A DNA stretch of 64,000 nucleotides, taken from NCBI GenBank assembly GCA_013433145.1, contig CM024188.1, positions 12,328,345-12,392,344 on the forward strand. Reading direction: 5' to 3'. Positions 1-16,900 of the stretch are shown one piece after another. A model generated the notes under the pieces. That model did no database searches and was not told the DNA's origin. It worked only from the letters and a program-made list of their open reading frames with translations. The position numbers and the translations under genes are program-made. The stretch comes from Ascaris suum. Its lineage: Eukaryota > Nematoda > Chromadorea > Rhabditida > Ascarididae. The first letter of the stretch is position 1; every line of letters begins with the position of its first letter.

Positions 1-1338
1 GAGTATTCTTGGTAGCTTTTCCGATAAAAGTTGCGCTCACATCTGACTCCCTATAATTTATGGGGAGTTAACTCATTTAAAATCGTTTTAACTGGAGAGC
101 TTTAATTAAACAAATTTGAAGTCAAACAGCTTCTTTCAATCTGATTAAAGAAACATAAGGATGTGGAATATTTATAATTGAAGAGGGTTAATAATTGGAC
201 CTTATGATATTCTGATGTGTTCTCTCGTCACAGTAGGAGGGATTTTGGTGAGTATACGGCAGTTTCGGTTGAAAGCGATTTTTTTCACTTCTGATTCTCG
301 CATTCGACGTAATAGGTGCGGAGAAACGAAGCTTATAGCAGCGAACGAATAGCACTTTTCATTGTTTTCGAGTCGGAGTGGTGGGCGGAGATGCGAAAAA
401 CAAATCTCATATTAGTCACCTTCTATACGAGCAAATTTATTATTCCTCCGTTGTTTTTGTAATCATTGAAACGCTTGAAATGAAAGAAGTAAACTATTTT
501 AAGAAAGAGGATTCTATACACTCCTCAGAGATTTTTACAGAAGTGCAATTTTGCAACATTTTGTTTCTGCTTATTTCTCTCTGCCTGCCCTTCCAGTAAT
601 TTCCTTTTGAGCAGTGAAAAGGTTCGCTGATGAAATCACTGAATATAATCTGCAGATTCATTACGAGACAGCCCATCCCTGTCATAAATTATCGGCATTT
701 AAAATCCTGCGAAAAGTTAAAATCAAATGCTTCACCGATCGCAAGGGTGAAGCATGAACCAATTCTTTCGCTCGAAAGCTTTTTGCAGCAGTCTGGAGCC
801 TCATTTCAAAGCGACAGAATGAGCCTCTGGCCATATGAAAGTTGTTGAGCGGTTCTCGAATGGGAAGCCAACGTTGTTCTGCTGGGTTTATTTTTCGGTC
901 ACAGTTGAGAATTTCATTTTGGAAGAGTTTTTACATTCGTGCGTGATGTTGCTAAGAATTTCGAAACTACTCTTAAGAGCACTCCTTATGAACCCTTTCA
1001 CAGTTTTAATTTCTTTTACATTTTTTTGTTCGGTATAGACAGAGAATTTCAGTTGAAAAAGCACCCCATATCGACGCCAAGTACGATTATTTATTCACAT
1101 AATCTTGCTGCTATAATTGTGAGCAAACTTGCAGCCTTGGACTAATACAACTGTGGGGGAATTTATGGCCGTAGACTAATGCTAACAGTGCTTAAGAGGG
1201 GTGAGTATATTTGAGTAGCATTTTGGCCCGACTTTGAATTAGCATCTGATAGTAGTGGATGGTATTCATGAATAGGCGTTAATGATAAACCTGATTATTG
1301 TATGTAATAAAATCGATTGCTAATGCATTGTATTGCAG
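1..1338. other. left edge, upstream exons of the acetyltransferase not located
   Basis: No exon here could be supported. The first recognisable exon of the acetyltransferase starts at 1339 in mid-codon and needs one base from an upstream exon. The N-terminal exon or exons must therefore lie in this stretch or left of the window. Open frames here are short, AT-rich and show no family motif. Confidence 0.5.
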
Positions 1339-4300
1339 CGCCTGGACTGGTGATTGGAGGGATTATATTCGTTCATTTATCTGAATCACCACTTTCTTAT
1401 GTAGCGGCATTGTACGTGAGGAAGGATTTCAGGTGGGCAGTGACTTCTACGACGATTAATTTCTGTTCTTTCCTTACTTGTTCGGTATGGCAAAGAGATC
1501 AATTTTCCACTTCATCGGTAGTAATTAAAGCTGCACATTTTAGCAACCGCATTCGCTGTCACTCGTTTCTATACCATGAACACTTGACATCCCAGGTAAT
1601 GAATTTCTGCTGATCAAAGCACATTGCCCCATTCTACCTTTGTAGCGACGCAAAGATGTGGCCTAGAAATCCTGCCAGAATTGTCCTCATCTACTTGTTT
1701 GAAATCTGGCAATGCTGACATGTACATCGTGATTGGCCGAATACCGAATCACCCTATAGTTGTTGAACAATGCTCAGTGAATCCGTGCGATATCAATGAT
1801 GGCCATAACTTTTGTTATTTTATATTGCAGAGGACGACGAATCGGACGCGCTCTTTTCGATGAGTTTCAACGCTCATTCGCTAATACGTCGAGGATCGCG
1901 TTTTGCGATTTCGTTAGTGAGTGCTCTTGAATATGCTTTTTTCGCCCTTCAACACTCCGTTTTTTCTTCCTCTTTTCGTCATATTACCATGTACTTTCTT
2001 GTTGTGCAAAAGTTCACATTTATCTCTGTCAGAGTCTTAGCAGTTAATCTGAGGGGGAGCGGGAAGGGAGGGAGAAGGATGGGCTTTTAGTTTTTCTAGA
2101 AGCCTTCCCCATCGACGATCATTGCTAAGCTGAGGCTTGCCTCATTGTTCCACTGCATTCAACTGCTTATCTTTTGTTTGAGCAGAATTTCATCAGTGTA
2201 AATGTAATGCCTCTTAATATTTTTTCGATTTGCGCACCCCCGCCAGATCTTAAAAAGTCACGGAGTGATCCTTATGATCGTGCGGCCTGCCAGTTGGTGT
2301 AAGAGCAGATGCAAGCTCACGAGAATTGGTGCCAAAGCAGTATTGGTTAACAGGCCGCCACGCCATGTTGCTTAACTATGTGTCCAACAAATGAACATGC
2401 TGGTGCATCCATCTTTCCTTGCCTTGTTCCACTTCAGCTTATAAGCACTAAGGTTTCTCTCCACTTCGCCTTGGTAAAAAACAAATAGGATTAGCGAAGA
2501 GGTGGATGCCTCAGCTGCTACCCAATTGTGCAGTCAAGGAATTTTATCAATAATTTGCATTTGAGGAACAGAAAAAGCTCGCTTGCGGCCATCGCTTTTT
2601 CCCGTTGAAGGCCGCTACTCGATCCGCAGAATTGTTGGCTTCGCTGTGAATATTGCACTCGCAGGTGGTGAGCTTATAGCCGCTTATCGTAAAGTGAGTT
2701 TGAAATAATGCTTAAACTGCACCACTATATGCGTCTGCCGACTGATTATTGAATTCTGCACGAAGGTTGATTCGGGGGTTGTCCGAGCTCTATCGGCTAT
2801 GAAATATAGTTTGGTGATCGCGTGGTAAGCCATCCCACGAGAGGGATCAGGGAAGGAGGAAAGAACGGTATTGTTGAACCTTGGCAACTCCTATCTGTCG
2901 AGGTTCTGCAGAAGTAGAAACACGAATGAACATGGAAATATGTTGTTTTGAAGAATTGCAGTGCAGAGACGTGAGGAAATAAGGATGCATCGAAGAAGCT
3001 AGCACGATGTGTACAGTTTTTAATTTCGAGCAGAGCGGTTGTACAAATAAGTACTCAAAATTATTGATCTAATGCCTAGTAAGAGGTTTCCTACAGGGAT
3101 AACCTATCTTGCAAATCAACAGTAGAATTTACCCACGTTCGACATCTTCGACAAATATTCTCATATGCAATCGTAATATTTTTTTCAATTTTTTTTTTCA
3201 GTTTTAAATTCCATCAGGCAAACGTCGGCCAAATTTTATGAATGAGTTTATCGGACAGAAGATCTAGCGGTGACAAGTAATGCGTATATGCGTTATGCAC
3301 AGACATACATTACAGGACAAGCATGACGACGAATGTTTGTGCGCAAAAACATGACGTTGCAATGAGCATTCGTTCAAAAAGCGTGCGCCCAGAAGTTCTA
3401 TCTGCTCTTTCACGTCCGCAGGTGCCTCAGGGGATTCTGGGGAACCGTAGCGTTAGAAATATTGGAGAAATAAATGATTAGAGAGAAGACGGAGTTCGGG
3501 AGCGGTTATTTCATTTTCGATTACCTCGCTGCTATAACATAGAATTGCAAAGAACAAAGAGAATTCCACAGCAATCCCTTAGTCAGCTTTGCGAAGGCAG
3601 ATAAATCACTCAGGTACACTGATATTAACGAATCTCTCATCCGTATGCGCATGATGTGATAGCCGTTTATACTCATGCCATTTATGTATTTTCATACCAG
3701 TTTTTCATAAGTTTATCGATCCGACCAACGCTCAAATTGATGGATTATTGATATATCGCTGATATTCATATTATCTTAACTGAAAACAGGGTTAACGGAA
3801 GTACGGGGAATGCTATTACAGGTTGAAGAAGGCGATTCGTTACCCGAAGTTTGCAATTTTGCCAACTCATTCGATATGGATAAAATCGTGGAGTTCGATG
3901 CGAGTGTGGCTGGCAGAAACAGGCATGTTGGCCTCATAAGCTTTGCTGCTCTTCCTAGACCTTCCTCTAAAGTTTCGAAGGAAACACTCTGACGTGTTTT
4001 GCGGAAATCAAATTTATACACTTTCCAACTTTTCAGAGGCGGCTTATAATTGCCGGAGTGTTTACATCGAGAGCGATGAGGGAACCGATAGTCGCGCTCT
4101 GTGGTGATATCTAAAATTCCTATAAGTGAAGCTCATTCCCAAACAGACGCCCTTATTGGAGCGCCGTTATAATGCAAACACCAACTCAGCACAAATGCAC
4201 GCTTGATTACGGGCCCCTTCGTCGAGGAGGCCATACTTAAGGCTTAAGACGGCGTTAAGACTTCGTTTAAAGAAGTCTTAACGCCGTCTTTAATATAAGA

Positions 4301-7279
4301 ATCCACATTCCAATCGGAAGACATCTATTTGTGCCTGTGCTGTGCACCTTTTCATTATCATTGATTAAGCACATTTGTCACAGACTTGTTTCCGGCGAAT
4401 TTTGACCCACCGGGATGTCGTTCTCCTTCTGGTGGGTTCCACTTGTGTTGGGCCAGAGTCCTGATGACATTTGTTAGGCGTCACAAGCCTTCGCAACCCA
4501 GTCCCTTAATTCAGTTCTTTTTAAGATGAACTTCTTCATCGATTGTTCCCTGAGGGTCGTCGGATTTCAAGATTTTCCTTTCAGAATTTTTTAAACAGCA
4601 AACTCTAATCTATAATAATGCCAATTTGTAGGTTTAAGTGAGTATCATCGATGAGCACAACAAGTTTGTAGCAGCGTTAAAGTTCAGTTGTACCAGAAAT
4701 TTGAATCATGAAAAAAATGAACAGGGCATCTTAGGGACATGGATTTCTTGCGCCGTAAACGACTGCAGCTTGGTTTGACATTTTTATTAATCTTCTGCTG
4801 CAATTAGCTTTCAACCAACAGTCAGGTCATCGTTGTATGCAATTTTTACTTATGCTCGCTTCCTTCATAAGCACTTAAGCGTTCAAACTGATATGTGTCG
4901 TATTAACGTTGAACTGTAACACCAGTAGAATTTTGTTGCTGTTAAAATTCATCTAGGGACTATGTGATTTCGCATAAATCAACTATATCGAAATAGATTT
5001 TCTTAACGCACATTGAATTTGCATATGATATTTTGATGTTGGGGGTACTGTTGGGAATATTCGAAATGCTTTGACATTGCTGATAAGAGACCATTTAATT
5101 GGTAACTTGATTAGTCGCTATTGATTTTATTAACTGCTATGGGATTTGTTTCTTTGCAAATTAGAAATTACTGTGGTGATATGATTTTGTTGAAAAAGTT
5201 TGAAAACTCTATATTTTTATCAAAAAATGCTTTACAACTTTGAAGAGTTAAAAATTACACCTCTTATGCCCTATGTGAGAAGCAGAGCGAATAGAGCGGT
5301 TAGTCGCAACGCGATGGGTAGCAACATGCCATTCAGTGAAATATATTAACCGAACGCCAGCGATGATCAAGAAAACAAGTACCACGCTGAATTTGAAATC
5401 GTTTTTTTTGCCTGTGCTATTTTTCGGGCTATTCCTAATAAGGTTTTAGGAGTGGTTTATTTGATTTTCGATATGGTGGATAATTATACTTCTGTGCTGC
5501 CGAAGGCTAATAGTTTTCTTGTTTGTTTTATTTTTGTTTCGGCGGTTTTGATTTGACTTGGTCAGCGTTTGGTTGAAAATCCGTTTGTTTTTGTAAGTGT
5601 GATTTTTTTCTTTTACTTTATACCTGAGCCTCGAGCGCCTTGTCTTCAGAAGCAGTGCGTTAAAGGAAGTGAGACAGATGGATGGTTTCGTTGGAGTCGT
5701 GGCGCAAGACCACTCGAAACGTGTTGTGGGCTATGCTATGTCACTGCCCGGAGTTGGCTACCGGGAAATCACCGTTGGTCCTGTATATGCCGTAAACCTC
5801 GTCACTGCGATATGCCTGCTCAGAGAATTGTGTTCTGCAGCAGGTGATGATAAGATAGTAGGTGCATTCATTTTAATTACATGAAAAGGCTGATGCAGCC
5901 ATGGCACAAATACTACAAACTACAAATCTTCGTGCTTTAGCGCTTATTTTACGCTTCACTCTTCGCTACTTAGACAAAATGCGGCTGAAAAAAATTGCCG
6001 TCTTTCAAAATATGGTTGGAAACTCTATTCTACAAATTCATTAGTTCCAGTTTGAATGTACGCCTTTGGCATCTCAAAAACAAATAAGTAACAGCCTAAC
6101 AGCCACAAGCGGTGCTGGGAAAACAGGAGTTATATCAATAATATCAGTATGACAGATATATAATATCAGTAAATATGACACCTTAATGACACCTTCAGCT
6201 AAATATGACACCTTCACGCTACTTCACAACTTCAGCCAAACGGAAGTGGTAGTGATATGAAGGGACATTTATTCGTAATGAATGCTTTGTCGACTCAAGT
6301 AAATATGACACCGAACTGCAGGAGGTGAGGGACTTGAATGGAAGCTATAATTTTAAAGTTCATATAGGATGACGGCGCAAGAAATTGAGAATCTGCAAAG
6401 AAATGTCAACAGGGAGAACTTTCTTTTAAATACAACACAACCTCAATTGTCCGCACATCTTCAACAACTTCGCTGCCCTCCGTATCCATTTTCTATGAAT
6501 TCTTGGGCGAAGATTTAATCACATTTAAACAAAGTTCCAACAAGATTTTAAAAAGATCCCATCATACACATATAATCAACGAATTGTTCCGACTCAGTAA
6601 GCTCCCACCATGAAGCGGCAAAACTATTTTATGTGTTTGAAATATGAAGTGAAATGCTGAGGGTGTAACAATATGTAGAACAGTCGTATTAGGAACTAAT
6701 ATTTCATTCAAGCATACATGATAGGACTTGCGTTTTTCATCACATCATATCAGATGTCAAGTGGAAGACGATGATGGGATTATAGGAACGTGAGGCGAAA
6801 GAAAATATAGGGACGACCCAAAAATGACGGGAAACATGTGTGTATTTGCCAAAAAGAAGTCGCGTTAACAAGAAAAATTACGTTCTCGACATAAGACAGA
6901 GCCAGCAAAGGAAGAGACGCTCGCTGGGCACTTTTCAGCTAGAGACACTCCCTTGCACATCCGATCGAAGTAGGCAAGGATTAATCGATATTTGGTTTTG
7001 TACAATCATAACGTAGTCAATCGATCTGAATTTATTGACGTTGGTGTGAGATGTGCTACGTGAATCGAATGTCCAGAGTGGTCAATGTCGAAACTATTGC
7101 AGATCCATGTGCATGTTCCACATATGGGTCATCGTATTTTGAGATTTCTACACGATAAAGCACTTTGCGATGTGGACAAGCAGTTCGATCGATTCTATAC
7201 GCACAGTGTGAACGTACCAGCTGATGATTTCAGTAAAATATTTGCCATATCGGCGAAAATTCTCTTGCCTGACTGCTGA
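1339..7279 (+). CDS. GNAT-family N-acetyltransferase, partial, multi-exon
   Basis: Exons seen: 1339-1432, 1831-1912, probably 2572-2693, 3822-3922, 5650-5843 and 7077-7279 (stop TGA). Joining the first two gives YVRKDFR then GRRIGRALFDEF, the acetyl-CoA-binding motif A (R-x-x-G-x-G/A) of GNAT enzymes, after the strand VIGGIIFV. Exon 3822-3922 carries VEFDASVAGRNR and exon 5650-5843 carries VVGYAMS and VGPVYA; this order resembles the two-part GNAT proteins expanded in nematodes, judged from memory of the family. GNAT enzymes move an acetyl group from acetyl-CoA to an amine; the substrate is not predictable here. Phases agree across the last three exons only if intron 3923-5649 has a GC donor. 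The link from 1912 to 2572 has a phase mismatch, so one small exon is missing or 2572-2693 is wrong. The start codon was not found. Family call is firm, the full model is not. Confidence 0.75.
4246..4290. repeat. perfect 19-bp hairpin in acetyltransferase intron
   Basis: Positions 4246-4264 and 4272-4290 are exact reverse complements, separated by the 7-nt loop GTTTAAA. The hairpin lies in the intron between exons 3822-3922 and 5650-5843. It could be a relic of a miniature inverted-repeat element or a structured RNA segment; no arms beyond 19 bp were seen. Confidence 0.85.
6165..6312. repeat. short dispersed direct repeat AAATATGACACC
   Basis: The 12-mer AAATATGACACC occurs at 6171, 6201 and 6301, with a related TAATGACACCTT at 6183. 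All lie in the last intron of the acetyltransferase gene. It looks like local duplication of intron sequence; no function is evident. Confidence 0.7.
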
Positions 7280-10614
<3,335 letters not shown>

Positions 10615-10923
10615 ATATCCTGAGACATTGAAAGGCCACCTCTCCCAGAAATGTCACTTTTAAAATGCTTTTCTCCAAAATCCGCAGCTCGCAAGGTGCA
10701 ATGAAATAACTAGTTAGGTACTCCAAAGACTCGTAAGTTTTTTCCAAAAAATTTCCTTCCAACTTCTGAGACAGTTGGGTTTACAATTTCTCGTTTTTCA
10801 TTAAAATGGCATTTTGCAATTGTAGTTGTCAAATATAGTGGTGACGTGACAAGGTGAATACTGGCCATCGTAATAATACTGCGATTAATTTCATCCGAAG
10901 TACAGAAGTGATCTCCAGCCGTA

Positions 10924-10941
10924 ATGTATGGAGTGCAATGA
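10924..10941 (+). promoter_or_regulatory. upstream ORF overlapping the SLC35C2 start (ATGA)
   Basis: A five-codon upstream ORF begins at ATG 10924 and ends at TGA 10939-10941, so its stop overlaps the main ATG (10938-10940) as ATGA. It lies just behind a possible splice acceptor (CTCCAG ending at 10918). If the leader is kept in the mature mRNA, ribosomes would have to re-initiate or scan past it. Confidence 0.55.
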
Positions 10942-13900
10942 GGCATAAGCTGCAAGAGGACGATGAGCGTTTGCTGGCAAGTGAACACGACGAAACAGTG
11001 CCCCCCACGAGCATGTCGAAGATATTGTTGATGGTTATGCTGTATTATCCTCTTTCAATCGGGCTCACTTTCTACCAGAAATGGTTTATCAAGGTTCGTT
11101 TCTCGACCGATTTATGGTGTCTGAATGGCGAAATCCGGTATGAAGGTATCTTCGGTTGTGGCGGTCCAACTTTTACCACTGGGTATTAGGCGCCTATAAA
11201 ATCGGTTGCACGTTAACCCGACCATCCACTAGCTTACTTGTTTTGTAACTGGGCTGAATTTTATCGAGAGGCAGCTTTAAAGCTAGAAAATACCTGTTCA
11301 TTTGGCCGATAAAGTTGCCTCTTAAGGCTACATCGCTGATGTTAGAAACGTTTCCAGTTGTTATCTGACTGTTGTCCAAGCATATTTCGTGGATTTGGCG
11401 TTTCAGCGTTTGATGTTTGTAAGCCATATTTTTACAGTTTTCCACCACTGGGTAGTAATAGACATTCAATCGATTTGAGAGAATTCGTGATATTTCAGAC
11501 TTACAGATTACCGTTATTAATTGCCGCATGCCACTACTTGGTCAAATACTCAATGGCAGTTGTTGTACGTTGCGTATTGGAGTGTGTGCAAGGCAGACGC
11601 ACGCGGATTGGATTCAGAGAGCAACTTCGATGGTTGGCACCGATTGGCATTTGTGCATCATTTGATATTGGTTCGCGTTTCGCAATTTCTTGTTCTGAAA
11701 GCAAACTGCACCTAAGGGAATCGTAACAGTTATTTACCTGAGTGCAAAGGCAAGTTCCATATGATGGAATACTGAAATACCAAGTAGTCGCTAGATTTGT
11801 GAAAAGTGAACCATTCTAAACGTTATTAACTGGAGAACAAAATACTTCATCGCTGTCACGTTGTTGCGTTGTCCTAATATCCCCTGTTGTTTGGTATCGT
11901 TAACGTTAAAAGAACTAGCTTACCTATTCTTTATTTGGCTAAAGCGTTTACGAAGGTCTGTCATCTTGAAGCTTTATTAATGAAGGCGAGGGTGTACGAT
12001 GACAAAGAAAACATTGTAGAAGTAGTCACTCTCTTTTCTGTTCTGTCTGTATTTTGTGTGTGCTTGCTTCGTCAGGTTCTACTCAACATGTGCTGACTTC
12101 CGCTTAGCTGTTTCGAGGCCAAAAGAGCTACAACTGTTGATGGGAATGACATGTGGCCAGGAGTGAGCCCTAACGAACAAGAATGTAAATAAGCAACTAA
12201 CTAAGCGATAATTTCTGAGCTTCTCATCAATGGACGCTTTTCCTATTCAGGATTGTCGAATTGGGCACTCGAATACGTCACGGTGAGCTTATATACGATG
12301 GCGAAGTCGAGCAGCATTCTATTCATAGTAGCGTTTGCACTCTTTCTACGTATTGAACGGTGGCATCCGAGCCTTGGTGTTGCCGCTGCACTCATCGCAT
12401 CGGGTCTCTTCCTTTTCACTTGGCGGTATGCCTGAAACTGTTCAGTTTATTTTGTTTCGCTTCGCTCTTTATTTTTACCCATTTATTCGGGCCTTTGAAT
12501 TTCGATTGGCGGAAGGTGAGAGAGGGGAAACAAAAGTATGGTCATCGTAGGGAATGAATGAGGTTGGGATACATGACTTGACCGCCGAATGGAAGCTGAT
12601 CAAGCCATGTTCGGAACTGTTAACACCAGAGCGGTTGCGCTAGCTTATTTTTGCTGTTTGTGCTAACTGATTTTCATCTTTGCCATGCCGACTATACTTT
12701 GGTCCATACTTGGATTTTTCAAAGTCAGTGTATACTGCTAGACTGCAGGAAGTCATGGAAGTGCCTCAACGTGCATATTTTCTGTGCCGCACTTCCTTGA
12801 AAACAGAAGTCCAGTAGCTCCCACTTTTTGCTTTACTTGAAAAGCGAAATATATTGAATAGGGAATTTGTTTATTTTTCCGCTGTTTAGTCATTCATCTT
12901 CTGCTGTTTATTTAAATAAGTTGACGTTGCTAGTTGGCTGCTGCGCGAAACTTTGACGTTTTTAAGAAGGCACATATAGGCGTTTTTGAAAGGAGGCTTT
13001 TTCGAGAAGGAAGCACGTACTGGTGAGTGGAGTTTCCATTCGAGAGGTACTATCAATTAAAGAAAAAATTGATGATCTTGCAAGCTTAAGATTATATCTG
13101 AAAAATGATAATTGCATTGTCCAAACAGGACATGTCATTGGAAAACATTCATATAACATTGAGTTTGCTCATAGTAAATATTTATCCATACCTAAATACC
13201 GATAGCAGTGAGGCATTTGCATCCGTTATTGCAGTCGTTGCGGTTAGTGGCTGCACTGACTATATCTGAAGGTAACATAAAATAAAGAGCTCTTCGAAGC
13301 AGGGAATTAACTATGGCCACCCATGACAGCTGTTAGCGACAGTAGTGCCGAATTGTGCTAGAACTTTTAGCACGAACCGAAAGACAGCGAAGTAGAGATT
13401 ACAAGCGAGCATAAAAGACGATCGTCTGTGGTCAACGAACTTTGAGAGGCGACCACGAAAATGAGATTGTCCTGAAAAGTAGCGGGCTGTTACGGCCTAG
13501 GAGATAGGAATCTCCTCGTGACTGTATTCTTCTCATTACTGAGGAGCAAAAAAGACTTAGAAATGATCGATTTAGTGGGATGGGAGTGAAACAATTGCTG
13601 CTGAGCAAACGGTATTGTCTAGGCATGGATGCTGTTGTCAGACATTGTTTATGTTTCGCACTGGATATTCATTTGTCTGCCGTCAATATGCCTGAGAAAT
13701 CGCTGCCTTCTTCATATATCTGTTTTCTCCTGTTCTGTTTTTCTCTTCATCTTGGCGTCACTCAAAGAAACACCTCTTCACTAGAAGCAGCTGAGCAGCG
13801 TTTTCAGGAGCGGTGAGGCGAAAAAATTGTGCATTAACTCACAAAATTTTGCATCATTTCGTTCATGTTCAGGGTACTGTTAGGGAGATGGGAACTATAT

Positions 13901-16900
13901 AATACGGACATTGCAGCAATCGTCAATTTGAAATTTGAACTCCGCCTGCAAGCTGCCAGCTTATATAGCAGTAGAGCTAAATATAGGACATTTTTTACAA
14001 TGGTATCAAAGCGAAGATTTTTTTGCTCTGCCGGCCGGTTGAGATTTTAGCACTCGATTTCAGTTTGGGTGAGCCGAAAATTTTGTTGAAGACTTCCAGT
14101 TAGTCGGCACTTCAAATCCTTTAGGGTTTCCACGACTTCATAGGATCTGCCGGAACAGCCCTAGCAGCTTTGTGCAGCCAGTGATTTCAGGCTGCTGCTG
14201 TGGACTACCTGCAGCCATTTTTTTTTACCTAGCGGTCGCCAGCGAGCGTAGTGAACCACAGAGTTCACCAGGAACTTCCTTATTAGCTGTGAAATGAGCA
14301 AGAGGTGCAAATGAACGTTTAGCTGCGAATTCAGGAGCATTCTTAGAAATAATGAAAAGGAATTGCTATTTCGCGGAAAGTGAGGGCTAATTTCGCTATT
14401 TCTCTGTTAGAACTGCAAGGTATTTCGCAAATAAATTAAAGAATGTGTGTGCAATTAAAGAATTAAAGAATGTATGCAGTTTTATTCGTTTTTTAATCAT
14501 TTCATTTTCAGCAATTCATTGTCTTTGTCGTTTTAAGCTAACAATTTGCTGGCATTATTCTTTATGTCTTGCAGCCAGTTGCTGTGCGTCTCGAGTGGAT
14601 GCTTTTCGCTGAGGGAATTGCAGGTCATCGCAACTGGATGTGCGTGGTTTGCTGCTTGTCGAGCTGGCAGCTGCATGTACAGGTGTACGCTGGACGGTAT
14701 CGCAGTTAGTTATGCAAAACGAGCAGAAATGCTCTCTGCGGCATCCGCTGGATATGGTTGCACACGTTCAGCCGTGGATGCTGTTGGCAATCCTCCCACT
14801 TGTTCTAATATTTGAACGTCAGTCTTTTCTATTCTTTACTATAGCGCCATATTGTTGATATATGCGCATGTGCGCAGCGTTGAGCGTGAATAATCCGGTC
14901 ATCATCGGAAGGGAAAATAAAGAGAATAGCTGTTTCCGTGGCTAGCAAAACGAGTAACGATAAGAGTGTTATTTATAGCCTCAGTAGGCGGGTTCAATTT
15001 TCAAGGTTTCTTTCATCGAGGTTTACCGTGTTGCTGGCGCAATTTTTTTTTGCGATCATTTAAGTTCATTTCAGTGCTCCCCAATCTGCTAAACTTGCTC
15101 CTATTTGATGAATTCTTGTATTTGAACCGCTGAATAGGTTGAATTTTTCCCAGAAGACACAATGAATAGTGATGGCATTCATTTGCTGCCTTCACTTTTT
15201 AATATAGGCTCGCTTCATCCAAAAACGGCAGTGTGCGGACTATAAAACACCGAGAAAAACTTTTGTTGGGAACGTTGTGATGGGCCGTTGTATCGTTAGA
15301 AATTCATATGCCGAAAAAAAAACTAGATATCGCCACAGATAATGGACTGTCTGCTTATAGCTGTAGTTGCAGATAGTTTTTTTTTTTCCGCATGCAACGT
15401 GTCGGGCTCAGTAGATGTGTCCATTCGCTCTCCGCTGTCGTCAGATCATAGCTGTTCGTGTAATTATGGGACGCAATTCGTCATCCTGTTCCAATTTGGA
15501 GACAGGCTGACAAAGAAAACATTTTTATGGATCTTGTGAGGAAACTTCAGCAATACCTTCCATATTTTCTCAGCCTTAAGAAGGGAAGAAAGGAAAAATT
15601 TGAGGAGCGTTATGCTGTATTTTCGCGAATACCGCCATTTTCGCTCAGTTATTAATTTTGAAAACTTCCGAGTGGCAGCATTATCGGCTTTAATGTAGTA
15701 ACAGGTATTGGGTTTTAGAAAGTGGTATGGGCATATAGCGATTGCAGACAGTGAGTTTAGCAACGCGAATCAGCTGAGTGGATGTTATGATGTTTTCTCG
15801 TTGATGGTGTTTAATGAAGGTTGCGCTCAGTTACTTACATGGTTGGGACGTATCTCTTTTTGGGAATTTGCTTAAACAGAAGTCATTTGCTTGTTGCTCA
15901 ATGAAGTATTGAGAATGCGAGGTGCCATGATGCCTCAAGTAAACGCTACTTGAGATTCTGATTATGAATAGGGCGTCTCTTCGGGGGCATTTACAAGTTT
16001 TGTGGAGACTGTCATTGAGTCTGCGAGTATTCGCAAAATTAATTTTATAAAATGGCCGCAATTATAAATCATCCTCAGCTGGTGTTGTTCAGGTGTTCGG
16101 ATGGTTCAGCAAATGTTGGTAGGTATAAAAGCTTAAGGGCTGCATTTATAACACTCCCTCATGCCAGGCAAAAGGAGTTCATGTTATCAGCACAGAGTTT
16201 TCGAGTGTTGCAATATGCAGGCTGCAAAATCTTTGAAAGCAGAAATAGTGAAACAAGTAAAAAGATCGTAGGAAGAAAGAAAATTTTAATCGAAGAAAGC
16301 CGGATATCGCACTTCTGAGGTCACAAGTTTTTCAAGTGGCCCGCTTATGCTCCTCCTTTCTTGCTCAGCTGAGCTCGCTGTCAGCTTCTTATTCAAGAAT
16401 TAGGAGGTTAGGAAATGATCTGTCATGTTGTTTATGAACGCAAGATTGCATAGCTGATAAGTGAAGATTCATCGGAACTACTATTTGGATGTGCACTGAT
16501 TGCAGGAGCACAATTGTCATTCCAAACGATTTTCTTCTATGAGGGCATATTTGCACCATTTCAAATCATGCTTCTTATAACAGTCGGTGGGCTATTCGCT
16601 TTCTCGCTGGAAATGTCAGGTAAGAGCTATCTCGATGATCACGACTGCGGATCTTTTTTAAATTGGAAAAAAATTTTGGTAGTAATCAAGAGTTTGTTCA
16701 GTCCGAGAATTGGGACATAGGGATCAAGTCCAACATAGTGCCTCACCTTTTGAATGGATTCATCTATAAATTGCACTGCACTTCAAGAAGTAACAAGCGA
16801 CCTGAGGGTTTCGAGGAAGTTTGAGGATGAATAGAAGGGTTTCAAAACGGTGTGGAAAACTTAGAGATCTCAAATATTTTGGAAGTCATCTAAAAATGTG

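Noticed and set aside
1544..1595. Possible small exon with good acceptor and donor in the acetyltransferase gene
   Set aside because: Skipping it joins 1432 to 1831 in phase and restores the GNAT motif; including it destroys that motif.
3776..4021. Long - strand open frame over the acetyltransferase exon at 3.8 kb
   Set aside because: The + strand reading has family motifs and fits the neighbouring exons; the - strand frame is its shadow.
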